Shown: piece by piece, positions 17,964-27,704 of the stretch
Layout: every line of letters starts with the position of its first letter
Position numbering within the stretch: position 1 is the stretch's first letter
Assembly (NCBI RefSeq): GCF_014055005.1
Contig: NZ_CP059570.1
Coordinates: 1,674,001 to 1,738,000, forward strand
Reading direction: 5' to 3'
Source: Neisseria dentiae
GTDB taxonomy: Bacteria > Pseudomonadota > Gammaproteobacteria > Burkholderiales > Neisseriaceae
Length of the DNA: 64,000 nucleotides
Notes under the pieces: model-generated
What the model was told of the DNA's origin: nothing
The model's database searches: none
What the model saw: the letters and a program-made list of their open reading frames with translations, nothing else
Program-made: the position numbers and the translations under genes

Positions 17964-19238
17964 TTATGAAAACAGGCGTTTCGACAATGTGCCGCCCGGC
18001 TCGATGCCCACTTTCTGCATTTCTTCCTGACGCGCCAGCACATAGCTGCGCACGTCTTTGAGCCATTGGGTGGAAAGCTCTTCGAGTTTGTCGTTCACCA
18101 AATCCAAGCCCAGCGTGCTGGAAAGTTTCACCGCCAAATCCATAAAGCGGTTGAACTGTTTTTCGCCTGCGGGCACGTGGGTGATGTCGAACAGCATGCT
18201 GAAGCCGCGGTAGGCTTGGTTGGCAAGCAGGCTGGAAGTGAAAGGCGAATTGTCGAGCGTGATGATGCTGAACAGCGGCTCGCCCTGCTCGTTGGGCAGG
18301 TGGAAAGCGCCGTCCACGCCCAGCTCGAAACCGAGGTTTTCCACGGCGGCGCGCAGCTCGGTGCCGCTGACGGTGCCGCGCGAAACGAGGTGCATAGCGA
18401 TGGTTTGGTCGACGCGGGCGCACAATTCGTCGAGCGGGCGGGCAACGTTCAAGAATGTTTCCACATCGGTGAGCAGCAGGCCGCCGTTCATTTTTTCGGC
18501 AAACTGGTTCACCTGGTCGCCGAAGTTTTCAAGCTCCTGCACGGTGGCCAGGCCGCTGCGGCTGATGGCTTGCAGGCCGATAACGAAACCCTGGTAGTAA
18601 ACGCTGGGAATCGGCTCGGCGATTTGGAAGCGGTCGTCCATGGTGCAGCCGGCGATTTGGAAGCGGTGGCGGCTGGAAAGGCGGGGAATCGAATGCAGCT
18701 CCTGCGCTTCGTGCAGCGAGATATAGGCCATATAGTCGAAACGGTGGTCGAACCACGGCAGCTCGAGCTTGGTGAGGTCGTTCAAATCCAGCAGCAGTTT
18801 GCGTTTGCCTTGCAGCTTGGTTTGCGAAAACACCGGCGCGGCCATTTTTTTGAAATCGAAAGCGGCATCGGCGGGTTTGACTTCGGGTTGGATAACGGTT
18901 TCGGTGAAATCGTCTTCCATTTCAAACTCCACGTCGGGCTTGCCCGCAGCCGCTTCGGAAACTTTGGCGGCAAACAAATCGTCTTTGGCGGGCAGGGTTT
19001 CCTGCTGCTCGGAAATATCTTTCCGGCGCAAGGGGCGGATGGGCGCGCCGGCCTGGTCTTGCGATTGGCCGTCGCGCACAAAATCGGTTTTGCTGCCCAT
19101 CAGGGCATCTTTATCGGAATGGCCGAACTGCTCGCGCACCTGCTGGCGGTATTTGTTTTCTTGATACATATTGTAGGCAATCACGCCCAAAATAACAGCG
19201 AGCACGAGCACGACGATAATCAGTGTGGTTTCACTCAT
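17964..19238 (-). CDS. zipA: ZipA-like cell division protein
   Basis: The 424-residue protein begins with a membrane anchor (MSETTLIIVVLVLAVILGVIAYNMY), continues with a charged, Gln/Asp/Glu-rich linker (about 35-130) and ends in a globular domain (about 140-424) with the HLVSRGTVSGTELRAAVENLGFEL and ITLDNSPFTSS stretches of the ZipA/FtsZ-binding C-terminal family. ZipA tethers FtsZ to the membrane at the septum. Divergence from E. coli ZipA is large, so this is a family-level call. The gene is transcribed alone, between ampD and the ACT gene. Confidence 0.8.
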   Translation of the reverse strand: MSETTLIIVVLVLAVILGVIAYNMYQENKYRQQVREQFGHSDKDALMGSKTDFVRDGQSQDQAGAPIRPLRRKDISEQQETLPAKDDLFAAKVSEAAAGKPDVEFEMEDDFTETVIQPEVKPADAAFDFKKMAAPVFSQTKLQGKRKLLLDLNDLTKLELPWFDHRFDYMAYISLHEAQELHSIPRLSSRHRFQIAGCTMDDRFQIAEPIPSVYYQGFVIGLQAISRSGLATVQELENFGDQVNQFAEKMNGGLLLTDVETFLNVARPLDELCARVDQTIAMHLVSRGTVSGTELRAAVENLGFELGVDGAFHLPNEQGEPLFSIITLDNSPFTSSLLANQAYRGFSMLFDITHVPAGEKQFNRFMDLAVKLSSTLGLDLVNDKLEELSTQWLKDVRSYVLARQEEMQKVGIEPGGTLSKRLFS

Positions 19239-19317
19239 ATGTAATAATCCGTTAATCCGTGGGGGTTTGGTTTAATGCGGCGATTATAACGAAAATCGCC
19301 TGCTCTGGCAGCATCTT

Positions 19318-19866
19318 TCAGTGCACGATTGCGATGCCGCCCTCCTTCGCCCGCTCCCAATCGAAAAAGTGTCCGGGGTCGCTTTTGCGGCCCGGGGCGA
19401 TGTGCTGGTGGCCGGTAACCGCCTCTATCGGGTAGCGTGCCGCCAGCGCGCGCAAAAGGGTGTTTAATGATTGATACTGTGCATCGGTAAAAGGTTCAAA
19501 ATCGCAGCCTTCCAATTCGATGCCTATTGAAAACGCGTTGCACTTTTCGCGCCCGCGAAACGATGAAACGCCGGCGTGGTAGGCAACATCGTCGCACGAA
19601 ACGAACTGCACGGTTTCGCCCGCGCGGCTTATAAAGAAATGGCTGGACACGCGCAATTCGTGTATCACGCTAAAAAACGGGTGCTCTGCGGGGTTGATGC
19701 GGTTGGTAAACAGCTTCTCCACCGCGCCCGTGCCGTATTCGAACGGGGGCAGCGAAATATTGTGCAGCACCACCAGCGAAACGGTTTCGCCGTTTTCCCT
19801 GGGGGCAAAGTTGGGGGAATCGGTGCGCCGCGCGGGCAGCCACCAGCCCTGTTGCCAATTGTTCAT
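19318..19866 (-). CDS. ampD: 1,6-anhydro-N-acetylmuramyl-L-alanine amidase AmpD
   Basis: The 182-residue cytosolic amidase has the zinc ligands of the amidase_2 fold: VLHNISLPP near the N-terminus, then VTGHQHIAPGRKSDPGHFFDW near the C-terminus, and HFFISRAGETVQFVSCDDVAYHAG in between. It recycles peptidoglycan by cleaving the anhydro-muropeptide. It diverges from mltG, whose product generates glycan ends in the same wall pathway, with 125 bases between the starts. Confidence 0.95.
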   Translation of the reverse strand: MNNWQQGWWLPARRTDSPNFAPRENGETVSLVVLHNISLPPFEYGTGAVEKLFTNRINPAEHPFFSVIHELRVSSHFFISRAGETVQFVSCDDVAYHAGVSSFRGREKCNAFSIGIELEGCDFEPFTDAQYQSLNTLLRALAARYPIEAVTGHQHIAPGRKSDPGHFFDWERAKEGGIAIVH

Positions 19867-19991
19867 AAATGTTCTTTGAAATGTTTTTACGCTTTTTTCA
19901 GACGGCCTTTCATACTTTTAACGCCGCCGCTAAACTGCGGCGCTGCAAAAAATGCCGTTTTCGCTTTATACTGCCGCCTGAACCGACACAC

Positions 19992-20999
19992 ATGAATCCT
20001 ACCATGCTGAAAAAATTGTTGAAATGGCTTTCGGCCGCTTTTATTTTGCTCGCCGCCGTTTGGGCCGGCCTGTTGTTTACGCCGAAAAACAACGAAAAAA
20101 CCTATCGCCTGAAAGTGGAAAAAAACCAGGGCATCTCCTCGGTGAGCCGCAAGCTTGCCAATGACAACGTGGTTTACAGCCGCCATGCGCTGCTGGCCGC
20201 CGCTTATGTGTTGGGCGTGCACAACCGCCTGCACACCGGCTCCTACCGCCTGCCCAAACAGGTTTCCGCCTGGCAGATTCTGCAACGCCTGCGCGGCGGC
20301 CGCCCCGATTCGGTAACGGTGCGTATCGTGGAAGGCATGCGTTTTTCGCAGATGCGCCGCATCATCAACGAAACCGACGACATCGAACACGCCACACGCG
20401 GCTGGAGCAATGAAAAACTGCTGCAGGAAATCGCCCCCGACGCGCCGAGCAGCAACCCCGAAGGGCTGTTTTTCCCCGACAGCTACGAAATCGACGCAGG
20501 CAGCAGCGATATCCAGATTTACAAAACCGCCTACCAAACCATGCAGCGCAACCTGCAAGCCGCGTGGGACGAGCGCCAAAGCGGCCTTCCCTATCAAAAC
20601 CCCTATGAAATGCTGATTATGGCCAGCATCATCGAAAAAGAAACCGCCCACGAAAACGACCGCCGCCACGTTTCCGCCGTATTTACCAACCGCCTTGCCA
20701 TCGGCATGCGCCTGCAAACCGACCCCAGCGTGATTTACGGCATGGGCGATGCCTATAAAGGCCGCATCCGCAAAGCCGACTTGCAGCGCGACACCCCCTA
20801 CAACACCTACACCCGCGCGGGCCTCACCCCCACGCCGATTGCGCTGCCCGGCAAAGCCGCGCTCGAAGCCGCCGCCCATCCTTCCGCCGAAAAATACCTG
20901 TATTTCGTTTCGAGAATGGACGGCACGGGTTTGAGCCAGTTCAGCCACACGCTCGACGAACACAACGCCGCCGTGCGCAAATATATTCTGAAAAGATAA
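19992..20999 (+). CDS. mltG: Endolytic murein transglycosylase MltG
   Basis: The 335-residue YceG-like protein has a short cytoplasmic end, a membrane segment (LLKWLSAAFILLAAVWAGLLF), a LysM-like region (RLKVEKNQGISSVSRKLAND) and the lytic domain with the catalytic-glutamate motif MASIIEKETAHENDRRHVSAVF and NTYTRAGLTPTPIALPG. It cuts nascent glycan strands at the inner membrane. The frame stays open 41 codons further upstream; I chose ATG 19992, but 20004 (MLKKLLKWL) is possible. mltG before tmk is a classical order. Confidence 0.95.
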   Translation: MNPTMLKKLLKWLSAAFILLAAVWAGLLFTPKNNEKTYRLKVEKNQGISSVSRKLANDNVVYSRHALLAAAYVLGVHNRLHTGSYRLPKQVSAWQILQRLRGGRPDSVTVRIVEGMRFSQMRRIINETDDIEHATRGWSNEKLLQEIAPDAPSSNPEGLFFPDSYEIDAGSSDIQIYKTAYQTMQRNLQAAWDERQSGLPYQNPYEMLIMASIIEKETAHENDRRHVSAVFTNRLAIGMRLQTDPSVIYGMGDAYKGRIRKADLQRDTPYNTYTRAGLTPTPIALPGKAALEAAAHPSAEKYLYFVSRMDGTGLSQFSHTLDEHNAAVRKYILKR

Positions 21000-21012
21000 G
21001 GCATCTTGCCGC

Positions 21013-21067
21013 AAAGGCCGTCTGAAACACTTTGGTTTTGCCTTGCAAAACGTTTCAGACGGCCTTT
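21013..21067. terminator. Uptake-sequence pair between mltG and tmk
   Basis: AAAGGCCGTCTGAAAC and GTTTCAGACGGCCTTT enclose 23 bases that include TTGGTTTTGCCTTGCAAAA. The stem is perfect over 16 bases. It may end the mltG transcript or act as an attenuator before tmk. Confidence 0.65.
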
Positions 21068-21124
21068 AACGCGATTTCTTTTATAATGCCGCCCTATATT
21101 TCATCATTCCGCAAAGCGAACACC

Positions 21125-21745
21125 ATGCAGGCACAATTCATCACGCTCGACGGCATCGACGGCGCGGGCAAATCCACCAATCTCACCGTTATCCGCAACT
21201 GGTTTGAAACCCGCAACCTGCCGGTTTTATTTACCCGCGAGCCGGGCGGCACGCCGGTGGGCGAGGCTTTGCGCGAAATCCTGCTCAACCCCGCCACCCA
21301 AGCCGGCTTGCGCACCGAAACGCTGATGATGTTCGCCGCCCGCTGCCAGCACATCGAAAGCGTTATCGCCCCCGCGCTCTCCGGCGGCGTGAACGTGGTG
21401 TCCGACCGCTTTACCGACGCCACCTTCGCCTACCAAGGCGGCGGCCGCGGCGTGCCGCTTGCCGACATTGCCGCGCTTGAAAACTGGGTTCAGGGCGGCC
21501 TGCGCCCCGATCTGACCATCCTGCTCGACGTGCCGCTGGAAGTTTCTATGGAACGCATCAGCCGCAACCGCGAAAAAGACCGCTTCGAGCAGGAAGAAGC
21601 CGCCTTCTTCACCCGCGTGCGCGATGTTTACCTCAGCCGCGCCGCCGCCGCGCCCGAGCGCTACGCGGTTATCGACAGCAACCGCGAGCGCGAAGCCGTA
21701 CGGCAGTCTATCGAATCCGCATTAAACCAACATTTCGGGTTCTGA
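21125..21745 (+). CDS. tmk: Thymidylate kinase
   Basis: The 206-residue enzyme has P-loop GIDGAGKST, the DR(Y/F) type segment REPGGTPVGEALREILL and SDRFTDATFAYQGGGRG, followed by the lid EKDRFEQEEAAFFTRVRDVYL. It phosphorylates dTMP to dTDP. The reading frame is open 31 codons upstream, but the ATG at 21125 gives the usual family start MQAQFITLDGIDGAGKS. An uptake sequence follows, now interrupted by an IS3 element. Confidence 0.97.
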   Translation: MQAQFITLDGIDGAGKSTNLTVIRNWFETRNLPVLFTREPGGTPVGEALREILLNPATQAGLRTETLMMFAARCQHIESVIAPALSGGVNVVSDRFTDATFAYQGGGRGVPLADIAALENWVQGGLRPDLTILLDVPLEVSMERISRNREKDRFEQEEAAFFTRVRDVYLSRAAAAPERYAVIDSNREREAVRQSIESALNQHFGF

Positions 21746-21785
21746 CTGAATCTTGATTGGATATCGAAAGGCCGTCTGAAAATTT

Positions 21786-23033
21786 TGAACTGTCCCCCAA
21801 TACTTGGACAAGTTAAGAATCTTTATCAAACAGCCTTTTCAAGCTGGGTTCTGTAGCCGACAGGACTCAGCTTTTTCAAGTTTAAACTAATCCGTTCATG
21901 ATTGTAGTAATGTATGTAATCATCTATTACCTCTGTCAGCTCCGCCACCGACAGCGCACCTTCCTGATAGAAACTCTCCGTTTTCAGTGTACCGAAAAAA
22001 CTCTCCATCGGCGCATTGTCCCAACAATTGCCTTTGCGCGACATACTTTGCACAATCCCTTTCTCAGCCAATTTCGTTCGATAAGCCTCGGTGCGGTAAA
22101 GCACACCCTGGTCGGAATGCAGCAGCGGCGTTTGGCCTTTCAGACGGCCGAATGCTTGGTCCAACATTTGCGCCACCATTTTACTGTTTGCTCTGCGGCC
22201 TAAAGAATAGGCCACAATCTCCCGATTAAACACATCCAATATCGGCGATAAGTACAGCTTCCCGTCTGTGCATTTGAACTCCGTCACATCGGTCAGCCAT
22301 TTGTCTGCCGGTTTGCCGGCGGTAAACTCTCGATTGAGAATATTGTCCGAAGCCTCTCCCACTGTTTGCGGACGGTAGGTTTTTTTACTGCGGACTTTGG
22401 CTTTCAGTCCCAACAAACCCATAATGCGCTGTACTTTCTTTTTGTTCCACGACAATACGGCGGCAATCCGCCGGTGGCCGTAACGGCCTTTGTGTCGGCG
22501 GTAGACTTCGCTCACTGCGGTTTTGGCCGCCGTATCGGGATCGGTTTTGCCGGTGTGGTAGTAGAAACTGCTTTTGGGAATGCCGGCACTGTGCAGCAGG
22601 TATTTCAGCGGGTGCTTTGCCCTCAGCGTTTGGACGGTTTCGCAGCTTTGGCGGCGGCCGCTTCCTTTTCGTTGAGGGTTTTCATGTGCTTTAGGTAGTC
22701 GTTCTCCGCCCTCATGTATCGCAATTCTTCAATCAGTTCGGCCTGTGTTTTTTCGTGGTCGGGTTTGTCGGCGGTAAACGGGTTTTTGCGTTTGGTCTTC
22801 ATGGGGTTAGCCTGCGGGTGCCGGAGTGCGGCGATGCCGCCTTGCCGATAGGCGGCTATCCAACGGCGCAGGTGGGTGCGTGAGACGTTGAAGTGCTCTG
22901 CAGTGCGCTGTTGGCTGTGCACCTGGTGGTAATGGAGTACGGCTCGGTATTTGAAGTGTAGGTTATATTTGGACATAAGAAAACTGCACCTTTTAAAGTT
23001 GAAGGGGGTGTCCAACTTTTGGGGTGCAGTTCA
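21786..23033 (-). mobile_element. IS3-family insertion sequence, complete
   Basis: A 1248-base element with imperfect ends: TGAACTGTCCCCCAATACTT on the left and, read inward from the right, TGAACTGCACCCCAAAAGTT. It encodes OrfA and OrfB in the -1 relation typical of IS3-type transposases (IS150-like subgroup judged from OrfA with LHFKYRAVLHYH). No target duplication is obvious. It sits inside a paired-uptake-sequence hairpin: GGCCGTCTGAAAA precedes it and TTTTCAGACGGCC follows it. Confidence 0.9.
21826..22976 (-). CDS. IS3-family transposase (OrfA plus OrfB by -1 frameshift)
   Basis: OrfA (22623-22976, 117 residues) has a helix-turn-helix (FNVSRTHLRRWIAAYRQGG) and a leucine/glutamate coiled region. 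OrfB (about 21826-22640) has the DDE motif: WLTDVTEFK, LHSDQGVLY and NAPMESFFGTLKTE. OrfB lacks an ATG at its beginning; its frame runs upstream as ETVQTLRAKHPLKYLL, one base behind OrfA, across the overlap GCGAAACCGTCC..CGCTGA. A programmed -1 shift would give a fusion of about 383 residues. All three acidic residues are intact, so the element may be active. Confidence 0.88.
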
Positions 23034-23133
23034 CAGTTTTCAGACGGCCTTTAACATTACCCTGCCCGCTTGACCTTCACCATACGTTAAGGTTTATAGT
23101 TAAACCCACACCCCACTTTTCACGGAGAACATC

Positions 23134-23355
23134 ATGGAAACCATCACCCTCAACATCGGCGGCATGACCTGCGGCGGCTGCGTCCGCAGCGTTACCAAAG
23201 TTTTGGAAAATCTAAACGGCGTGGAAAAAGCCGAAGTGAGTTTGGAAAACGCCAATGCCGTGATTACTTACGATGCCGGCACAATCCGAACCGCCGCCCT
23301 AATCGAAGCGGTGGAAGACGCAGGCTTCGATGCCTCGTTGCAACAGGCCGTCTGA
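23134..23355 (+). CDS. copZ: Copper chaperone (heavy-metal-associated domain)
   Basis: The 73-residue protein is a single HMA domain with the metal motif GMTCGGCV at about residues 10-17. It probably delivers Cu(I) to the ATPase encoded 25 bases downstream. The last codons are Ala-Val-stop formed by an uptake sequence (AGGCCGTCTGAA), so the stop TGA is part of the uptake word. A GGAG ribosome site precedes the ATG. Confidence 0.93.
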   Translation: METITLNIGGMTCGGCVRSVTKVLENLNGVEKAEVSLENANAVITYDAGTIRTAALIEAVEDAGFDASLQQAV

Positions 23356-23380
23356 AACGCCCGCAGCAGAAAGAAAAACC

Positions 23381-25543
23381 ATGCAGCAGAAAGCCCGTTT
23401 CCAAATCGGCGGCATGACCTGCCAAGCCTGCGCCAGCCGCATCGAAAAAGTGTTGAACAAAAAAGATTTCGTTGAAGCGGCTTCGGTGAACTTCGCCAGC
23501 GAAGAAGCGCAGGTGGTGTTCGACGGCAGCCGCACCAACGCCGCCGCGCTGGCCGAAATCATCGCCAAAGCAGGCTTTGAAGCGGTGGAAAAAACCGATG
23601 CCGCCGCCACTATGCCGTCTGAAAACCATACCGGCTGGCGTTTGTGGCTGCTGTTGGCCGTCAACGTGCCGTTTCTCATCGGCATGGCGGGCATGATGGC
23701 AGGCCGGCACGACTGGATGATGCCCGTTATGTGGCAGTTTGCGCTGGCCAGCGTGGTGCAGCTTTGGCTGGCCGTTCCGTTTTACAAAAGCGCATGGGCG
23801 AGCATCAAAGGCGGGCTGGCGAATATGGACGTGCTGGTTACCGTCGGCACGGCAGCGATTTACCTTTATTCAACCTATATGATGTTTGCCCACCGCGCGA
23901 TGGGCCACGACGGCATGGCGCACGTTTATTTCGAAGCGGGCGTGATGGTGGTCGGCTTTGTGAGCCTGGGCAAATTTCTCGAGCACCGCGCGAAAAAATC
24001 CAGCCTCAACAGCCTCGGTCTGCTGCTGAAACTCACGCCGCGCCAAGTGAATATGGAACGCGGCGGCCGGTGGCAGAGCCTGCCGCTCAACCAAGTGCAG
24101 ATCGGCGACCTGATCCGCGCCAGCCACGGCGAGCGCATCGCGGCAGACGGCATCGTCGAGAGCGGCAGCGGCTGGGCCGACGAGAGCCATTTGACCGGCG
24201 AATCGCAGCCCGAAGCAAAAACCGCCGGCAGCAAAGTGCTGGCCGGCGCCATGATCACCGACGGCAGCATCGTTTACCGCGCCCGCCAGCTCGGCAGCCA
24301 AACCCTGCTCGGCGACATGATGGCCGCCCTTTCCGAAGCGCAGGGCAGCAAAGCGCCGATTGCGCGGGTGGCCGACAAAGCGGCGGCGGTGTTCGTGCCC
24401 GCCGTGGTCGGCATCGCCGCGCTCACTTTTGTTTCGACATGGCTGGTAAAAGGCGTTTGGGACGTTGCGCTGATGAACGCCGTGGCGGTGCTGGTGATTG
24501 CCTGCCCGTGCGCGCTCGGCTTGGCCACGCCCGCCGCGATTATGGTCGGCATGGGCAAGGCGGTGCGGCACGGCATCTGGTTTAAAGACGCCGCCGCGAT
24601 GGAAGCCGCCGCCCGCGTGAATGCGGTGGTGCTCGATAAAACCGGCACCCTCACCGAAGGCAAACCCGAAGTGGCGGCGGTATATCTGAGGCCGTCTGAA
24701 CACACCGACGAAAACGAACTCTACCGCCTTGCCGCCGCCGTCGAGCAAAACGCCGCCCACCCGCTCGCACGCGCCATCGTTCAAACGGCCTTGGCACGCG
24801 GTATTGCCCTGCCCGAAGCCCGCAATGTGCAAACCGAAGCCGGCGCGGGCGTGAAAGCCGATATCGGCGGCATCGGCGAAGTGAAAGTGGGCAAACCCGC
24901 CTATTGCGGCCTCGCGCTGCCCGAAAACCTTGATTCCGTGTGGCAAATCGCCAGCATCGTCGCCGTGTCGGCAAACGGCCGCGCCCTCGGCGCCTTCGCG
25001 CTGGCCGACCGCCTCAAAGCCGACAGCAAACAAGCGATAGGCCGTCTGAAAGCACACGGCATCGAAGTGTATATGATGAGCGGCGACAATCAGGGCGTGG
25101 CCGGCTACATCGCCGCGCAACTGGGCATAGACCGCGCTTTCGGCAACATGAGTCCGCGCGACAAAGCCGCCGAAGTGCAGAAGCTGAAAGCCGCAGGCAA
25201 AACCGTGGCGATGGCCGGCGACGGCATCAACGACGCCCCCGCACTCGCCGCCGCCGACGTCAGCTTCGCCATGAAGGGCGGAGCCGACGTGGCCGAACAC
25301 ACCGCCTCGGCCACCCTGATGCAGCACTCGGTCGACCAAATGGTCGATGCCCTGCTGATTTCGCGCGCCACCCTGAAAAACATCAAACAAAACCTGTTTT
25401 TCGCCTTTTTCTACAACACACTCGGCATCCCGCTGGCCGCCTTGGGCTTTCTCAGCCCGGTGATTGCCGGCGCGGCGATGGCCTTAAGCTCGATTTCGGT
25501 GCTCGGCAATGCTTTGCGGCTGAAACGGGTGAAGATTGAGTGA
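23381..25543 (+). CDS. copA: Copper-exporting P-type ATPase
   Basis: The 720-residue P1B ATPase has one N-terminal metal domain (GMTCQAC), membrane helices with the metal-site motif CPC (VIACPCALGLATPAA), the phosphorylation site DKTGTLTEG, the HP motif in AAHPLA and the hinge GDGINDAPAL. It pumps Cu(I) across the inner membrane. I chose ATG 23381 (MQQKARFQIGGMTC) rather than 23330, which would overlap copZ. An uptake word inside the gene encodes LRPSE. The pair is copZ-copA with no regulator visible nearby. Confidence 0.95.
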   Translation: MQQKARFQIGGMTCQACASRIEKVLNKKDFVEAASVNFASEEAQVVFDGSRTNAAALAEIIAKAGFEAVEKTDAAATMPSENHTGWRLWLLLAVNVPFLIGMAGMMAGRHDWMMPVMWQFALASVVQLWLAVPFYKSAWASIKGGLANMDVLVTVGTAAIYLYSTYMMFAHRAMGHDGMAHVYFEAGVMVVGFVSLGKFLEHRAKKSSLNSLGLLLKLTPRQVNMERGGRWQSLPLNQVQIGDLIRASHGERIAADGIVESGSGWADESHLTGESQPEAKTAGSKVLAGAMITDGSIVYRARQLGSQTLLGDMMAALSEAQGSKAPIARVADKAAAVFVPAVVGIAALTFVSTWLVKGVWDVALMNAVAVLVIACPCALGLATPAAIMVGMGKAVRHGIWFKDAAAMEAAARVNAVVLDKTGTLTEGKPEVAAVYLRPSEHTDENELYRLAAAVEQNAAHPLARAIVQTALARGIALPEARNVQTEAGAGVKADIGGIGEVKVGKPAYCGLALPENLDSVWQIASIVAVSANGRALGAFALADRLKADSKQAIGRLKAHGIEVYMMSGDNQGVAGYIAAQLGIDRAFGNMSPRDKAAEVQKLKAAGKTVAMAGDGINDAPALAAADVSFAMKGGADVAEHTASATLMQHSVDQMVDALLISRATLKNIKQNLFFAFFYNTLGIPLAALGFLSPVIAGAAMALSSISVLGNALRLKRVKIE

Positions 25544-25552
25544 TATATGCTC

Positions 25553-25583
25553 AGGCCGTCTGAACACACCTTTCAGACGGCCT
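25553..25583 (+). terminator. Uptake-sequence hairpin after copA
   Basis: AGGCCGTCTGAA and TTCAGACGGCCT face across 7 bases, 10 bases after the copA stop. Confidence 0.8.
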
Positions 25584-25731
25584 AAACACAATAAAATCAA
25601 CCATATCAATCAAAAAATAAACAAATTCTAAAACAGCTATAAAAAATCTTATTTTAACTACGGAAAATCTTAGCTATAATCCCGCACACTATCCCATCAC
25701 CGTTTCAGACGGCCCCAACCGAGGAACACCC

Positions 25732-27393
25732 ATGCTGCTGGCGCTTTCATTACGCGACTTCGTGATTGTAGAAAAACTCAACCTCAACTTCCAAACCGGC
25801 TTCACCGTGCTCACCGGCGAAACCGGTGCGGGCAAATCCATCACGCTCGATGCGCTCGGCTTATTGTTGGGCGACAAAGCCGACTTCGGCCAAGTGCGCA
25901 CCGGCGCCCAAGAAGCCCAACTTTCCGCCCTGTTCGACATCGGCGGCCTGCCCGCATTGCAGGCGCAACTGTATGAGCAGGGTTTGCTGGAAGAAGGCGG
26001 CGAAGAGCTGAGCATACGCCGCATCATCGACGCCAAAGGCAAAAGCCGCAGCTTCATCAACAACCAGGCCGCCACGCTGGCGCAATTGAAAGCAATCGGC
26101 AGCCAACTCATCGATATCCACGGCCAAAACGCACACCATTCGCTCAACCAAGAATCCGCCCAGCGGCAATTGCTCGATGCCTTCGCCGGCGCCCAAGAGC
26201 AGGCCGACTCGGTAAAAAAGCTTTACCAAAACTGGAGCGACGCCCGCAAAGCCCTGCACGAAGCGCAAAACCACGCCGAAAACATCGCCATCGAACGCGA
26301 ACGGGTGGAATGGCAGTATAACGAACTGAACCAGCTCGATTTGCGCCACGGAGAATGGGAAAGCCTCAACCAAAGCCACCACAGCCTCGCCCACGCCGCC
26401 GAGCTGTTGCAGGCCGCCGAACAGGTTTCGGAACACATCGACGGCGACAACGGTATGCAGCGCCAACTCTACCAATGCCAAAAACTCTTGGGCAGCCTGC
26501 AAAACATCGAACCGCGCTTTGCCGAAAGCCTAGAAATGCTTGCCGCCGTCGAAGCCGAATTGGGCGAAATCGGCGCCAATATGCGCGACGTAGCCAACCG
26601 CGTCGAAATTAACCCCAACGAATTGGCCGAACAAGAACGGCGCATGGGCGAGCTGATGGGTATGGCGCGCAAATACCGTGTCGAACCCGAAGAGCTGCCC
26701 GCCAAACTCGAAGAGCTGAACCGCACCCTGCAAAGCCTGCACGAAGCCGCCGACATCGCCGCCCTCGAAGCCGCCGTTGCGCGCACCGAAGCCGAATACA
26801 CCGCAGCCGCGCAGAAATTGTCGGCCATGCGTCGTGAGGCCGCCGCCAAACTGGCCGCCGAAACCACCGGAAATATGCAGCATTTATCGATGAAAGGCGC
26901 AACCTTCCACATCGAACTGCCGCCCTGCCCGCCTGCGCCGCACGGTTTGGAACAAGTGCAGTACCAAGTGGCCGCCAACAAAGGCAGCCCCCTGCGCCCG
27001 CTCAACAAAGTGGCCTCGGGCGGCGAGCTTGCCCGCATCAGTCTTTCCATCCAAGTGGTTACCAGCCGGTACACCCAAGTGCCGACGCTGATTTTCGACG
27101 AGGTGGACACCGGCATCGGCGGCGGCGTGGCCGAAACCGTAGGCCGCGCCCTGCGCGCACTAGGCAAACGGCACCAAGTGCTGGCCGTTACCCACCTGCC
27201 GCAAGTGGCCGCCTGCGGCGAAAACCACTGGCAGGTGCACAAACACAGCGAAGGCGGGCAAACCGTTAGCGAAATCAAAGTATTGGACAACAGCGGCCGC
27301 ATCGAAGAAATCGCCCGTATGCTCGGCGGCGAAGTCATCACCGACACCACCCGCAAACACGCCGAAGAAATGCTGGCTCTGGCGGCGGAATAA
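25732..27393 (+). CDS. recN: DNA repair protein RecN
   Basis: The 553-residue SMC-like protein has Walker A GETGAGKS near residue 30, a long coiled-coil middle (about 155-370, rich in Gln, Glu and Ala) and a C-terminal half with the signature ASGGELARI and Walker B LIFDEVDTGIGG. RecN acts in double-strand-break repair and in natural transformation of Neisseria. It is a single gene between copA and the ridA-like gene. Start ATG 25732 follows GAGGAACACC. Confidence 0.97.
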   Translation: MLLALSLRDFVIVEKLNLNFQTGFTVLTGETGAGKSITLDALGLLLGDKADFGQVRTGAQEAQLSALFDIGGLPALQAQLYEQGLLEEGGEELSIRRIIDAKGKSRSFINNQAATLAQLKAIGSQLIDIHGQNAHHSLNQESAQRQLLDAFAGAQEQADSVKKLYQNWSDARKALHEAQNHAENIAIERERVEWQYNELNQLDLRHGEWESLNQSHHSLAHAAELLQAAEQVSEHIDGDNGMQRQLYQCQKLLGSLQNIEPRFAESLEMLAAVEAELGEIGANMRDVANRVEINPNELAEQERRMGELMGMARKYRVEPEELPAKLEELNRTLQSLHEAADIAALEAAVARTEAEYTAAAQKLSAMRREAAAKLAAETTGNMQHLSMKGATFHIELPPCPPAPHGLEQVQYQVAANKGSPLRPLNKVASGGELARISLSIQVVTSRYTQVPTLIFDEVDTGIGGGVAETVGRALRALGKRHQVLAVTHLPQVAACGENHWQVHKHSEGGQTVSEIKVLDNSGRIEEIARMLGGEVITDTTRKHAEEMLALAAE

Positions 27394-27704
27394 CCGGCAC
27401 CGGATACGGCAGGCAGACCAATCAAACACCTTGCGAAATTCGCTTTAATCCTGAAAATATTTGTGCCTGAGACCTTTGCAAGAATACCTTAAGGCCGTCT
27501 GAAAACCCATGTTTCAGACGGCCTGAATTTTTATCCCGCATTTTAGCAACTGTGTTGCCGACTCGTCAGTCAGCAACATCAAACACGGTTAATCAAGGGC
27601 GTGTAGTCAGAAAGTATTGCGGGGGGATTTTGGGTGAAAATCAACAAGCAAAAAATCCGCCATTTCCGCCCGCATCCCCATGCAAGCCATGTTTGCCTAT
27701 TTGC
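27394..27704. other. Intergenic region between recN and the ridA-like gene
   Basis: It holds CTGAGACCTTTGCAAG (about 27468) and an uptake-sequence hairpin (27492-27524). The rest (27525-27704) has no gene, repeat or signal I can identify. Confidence 0.6.
27492..27524 (+). terminator. Uptake-sequence hairpin downstream of recN
   Basis: AGGCCGTCTGAAAA and GTTTCAGACGGCCT enclose CCCATG. It lies about 100 bases beyond the recN stop. Confidence 0.7.

Noticed and set aside
23870..25390. 506-codon minus-strand frame
   Set aside because: Antisense shadow of copA, rich in His, Gly and Ala, with no start signal.
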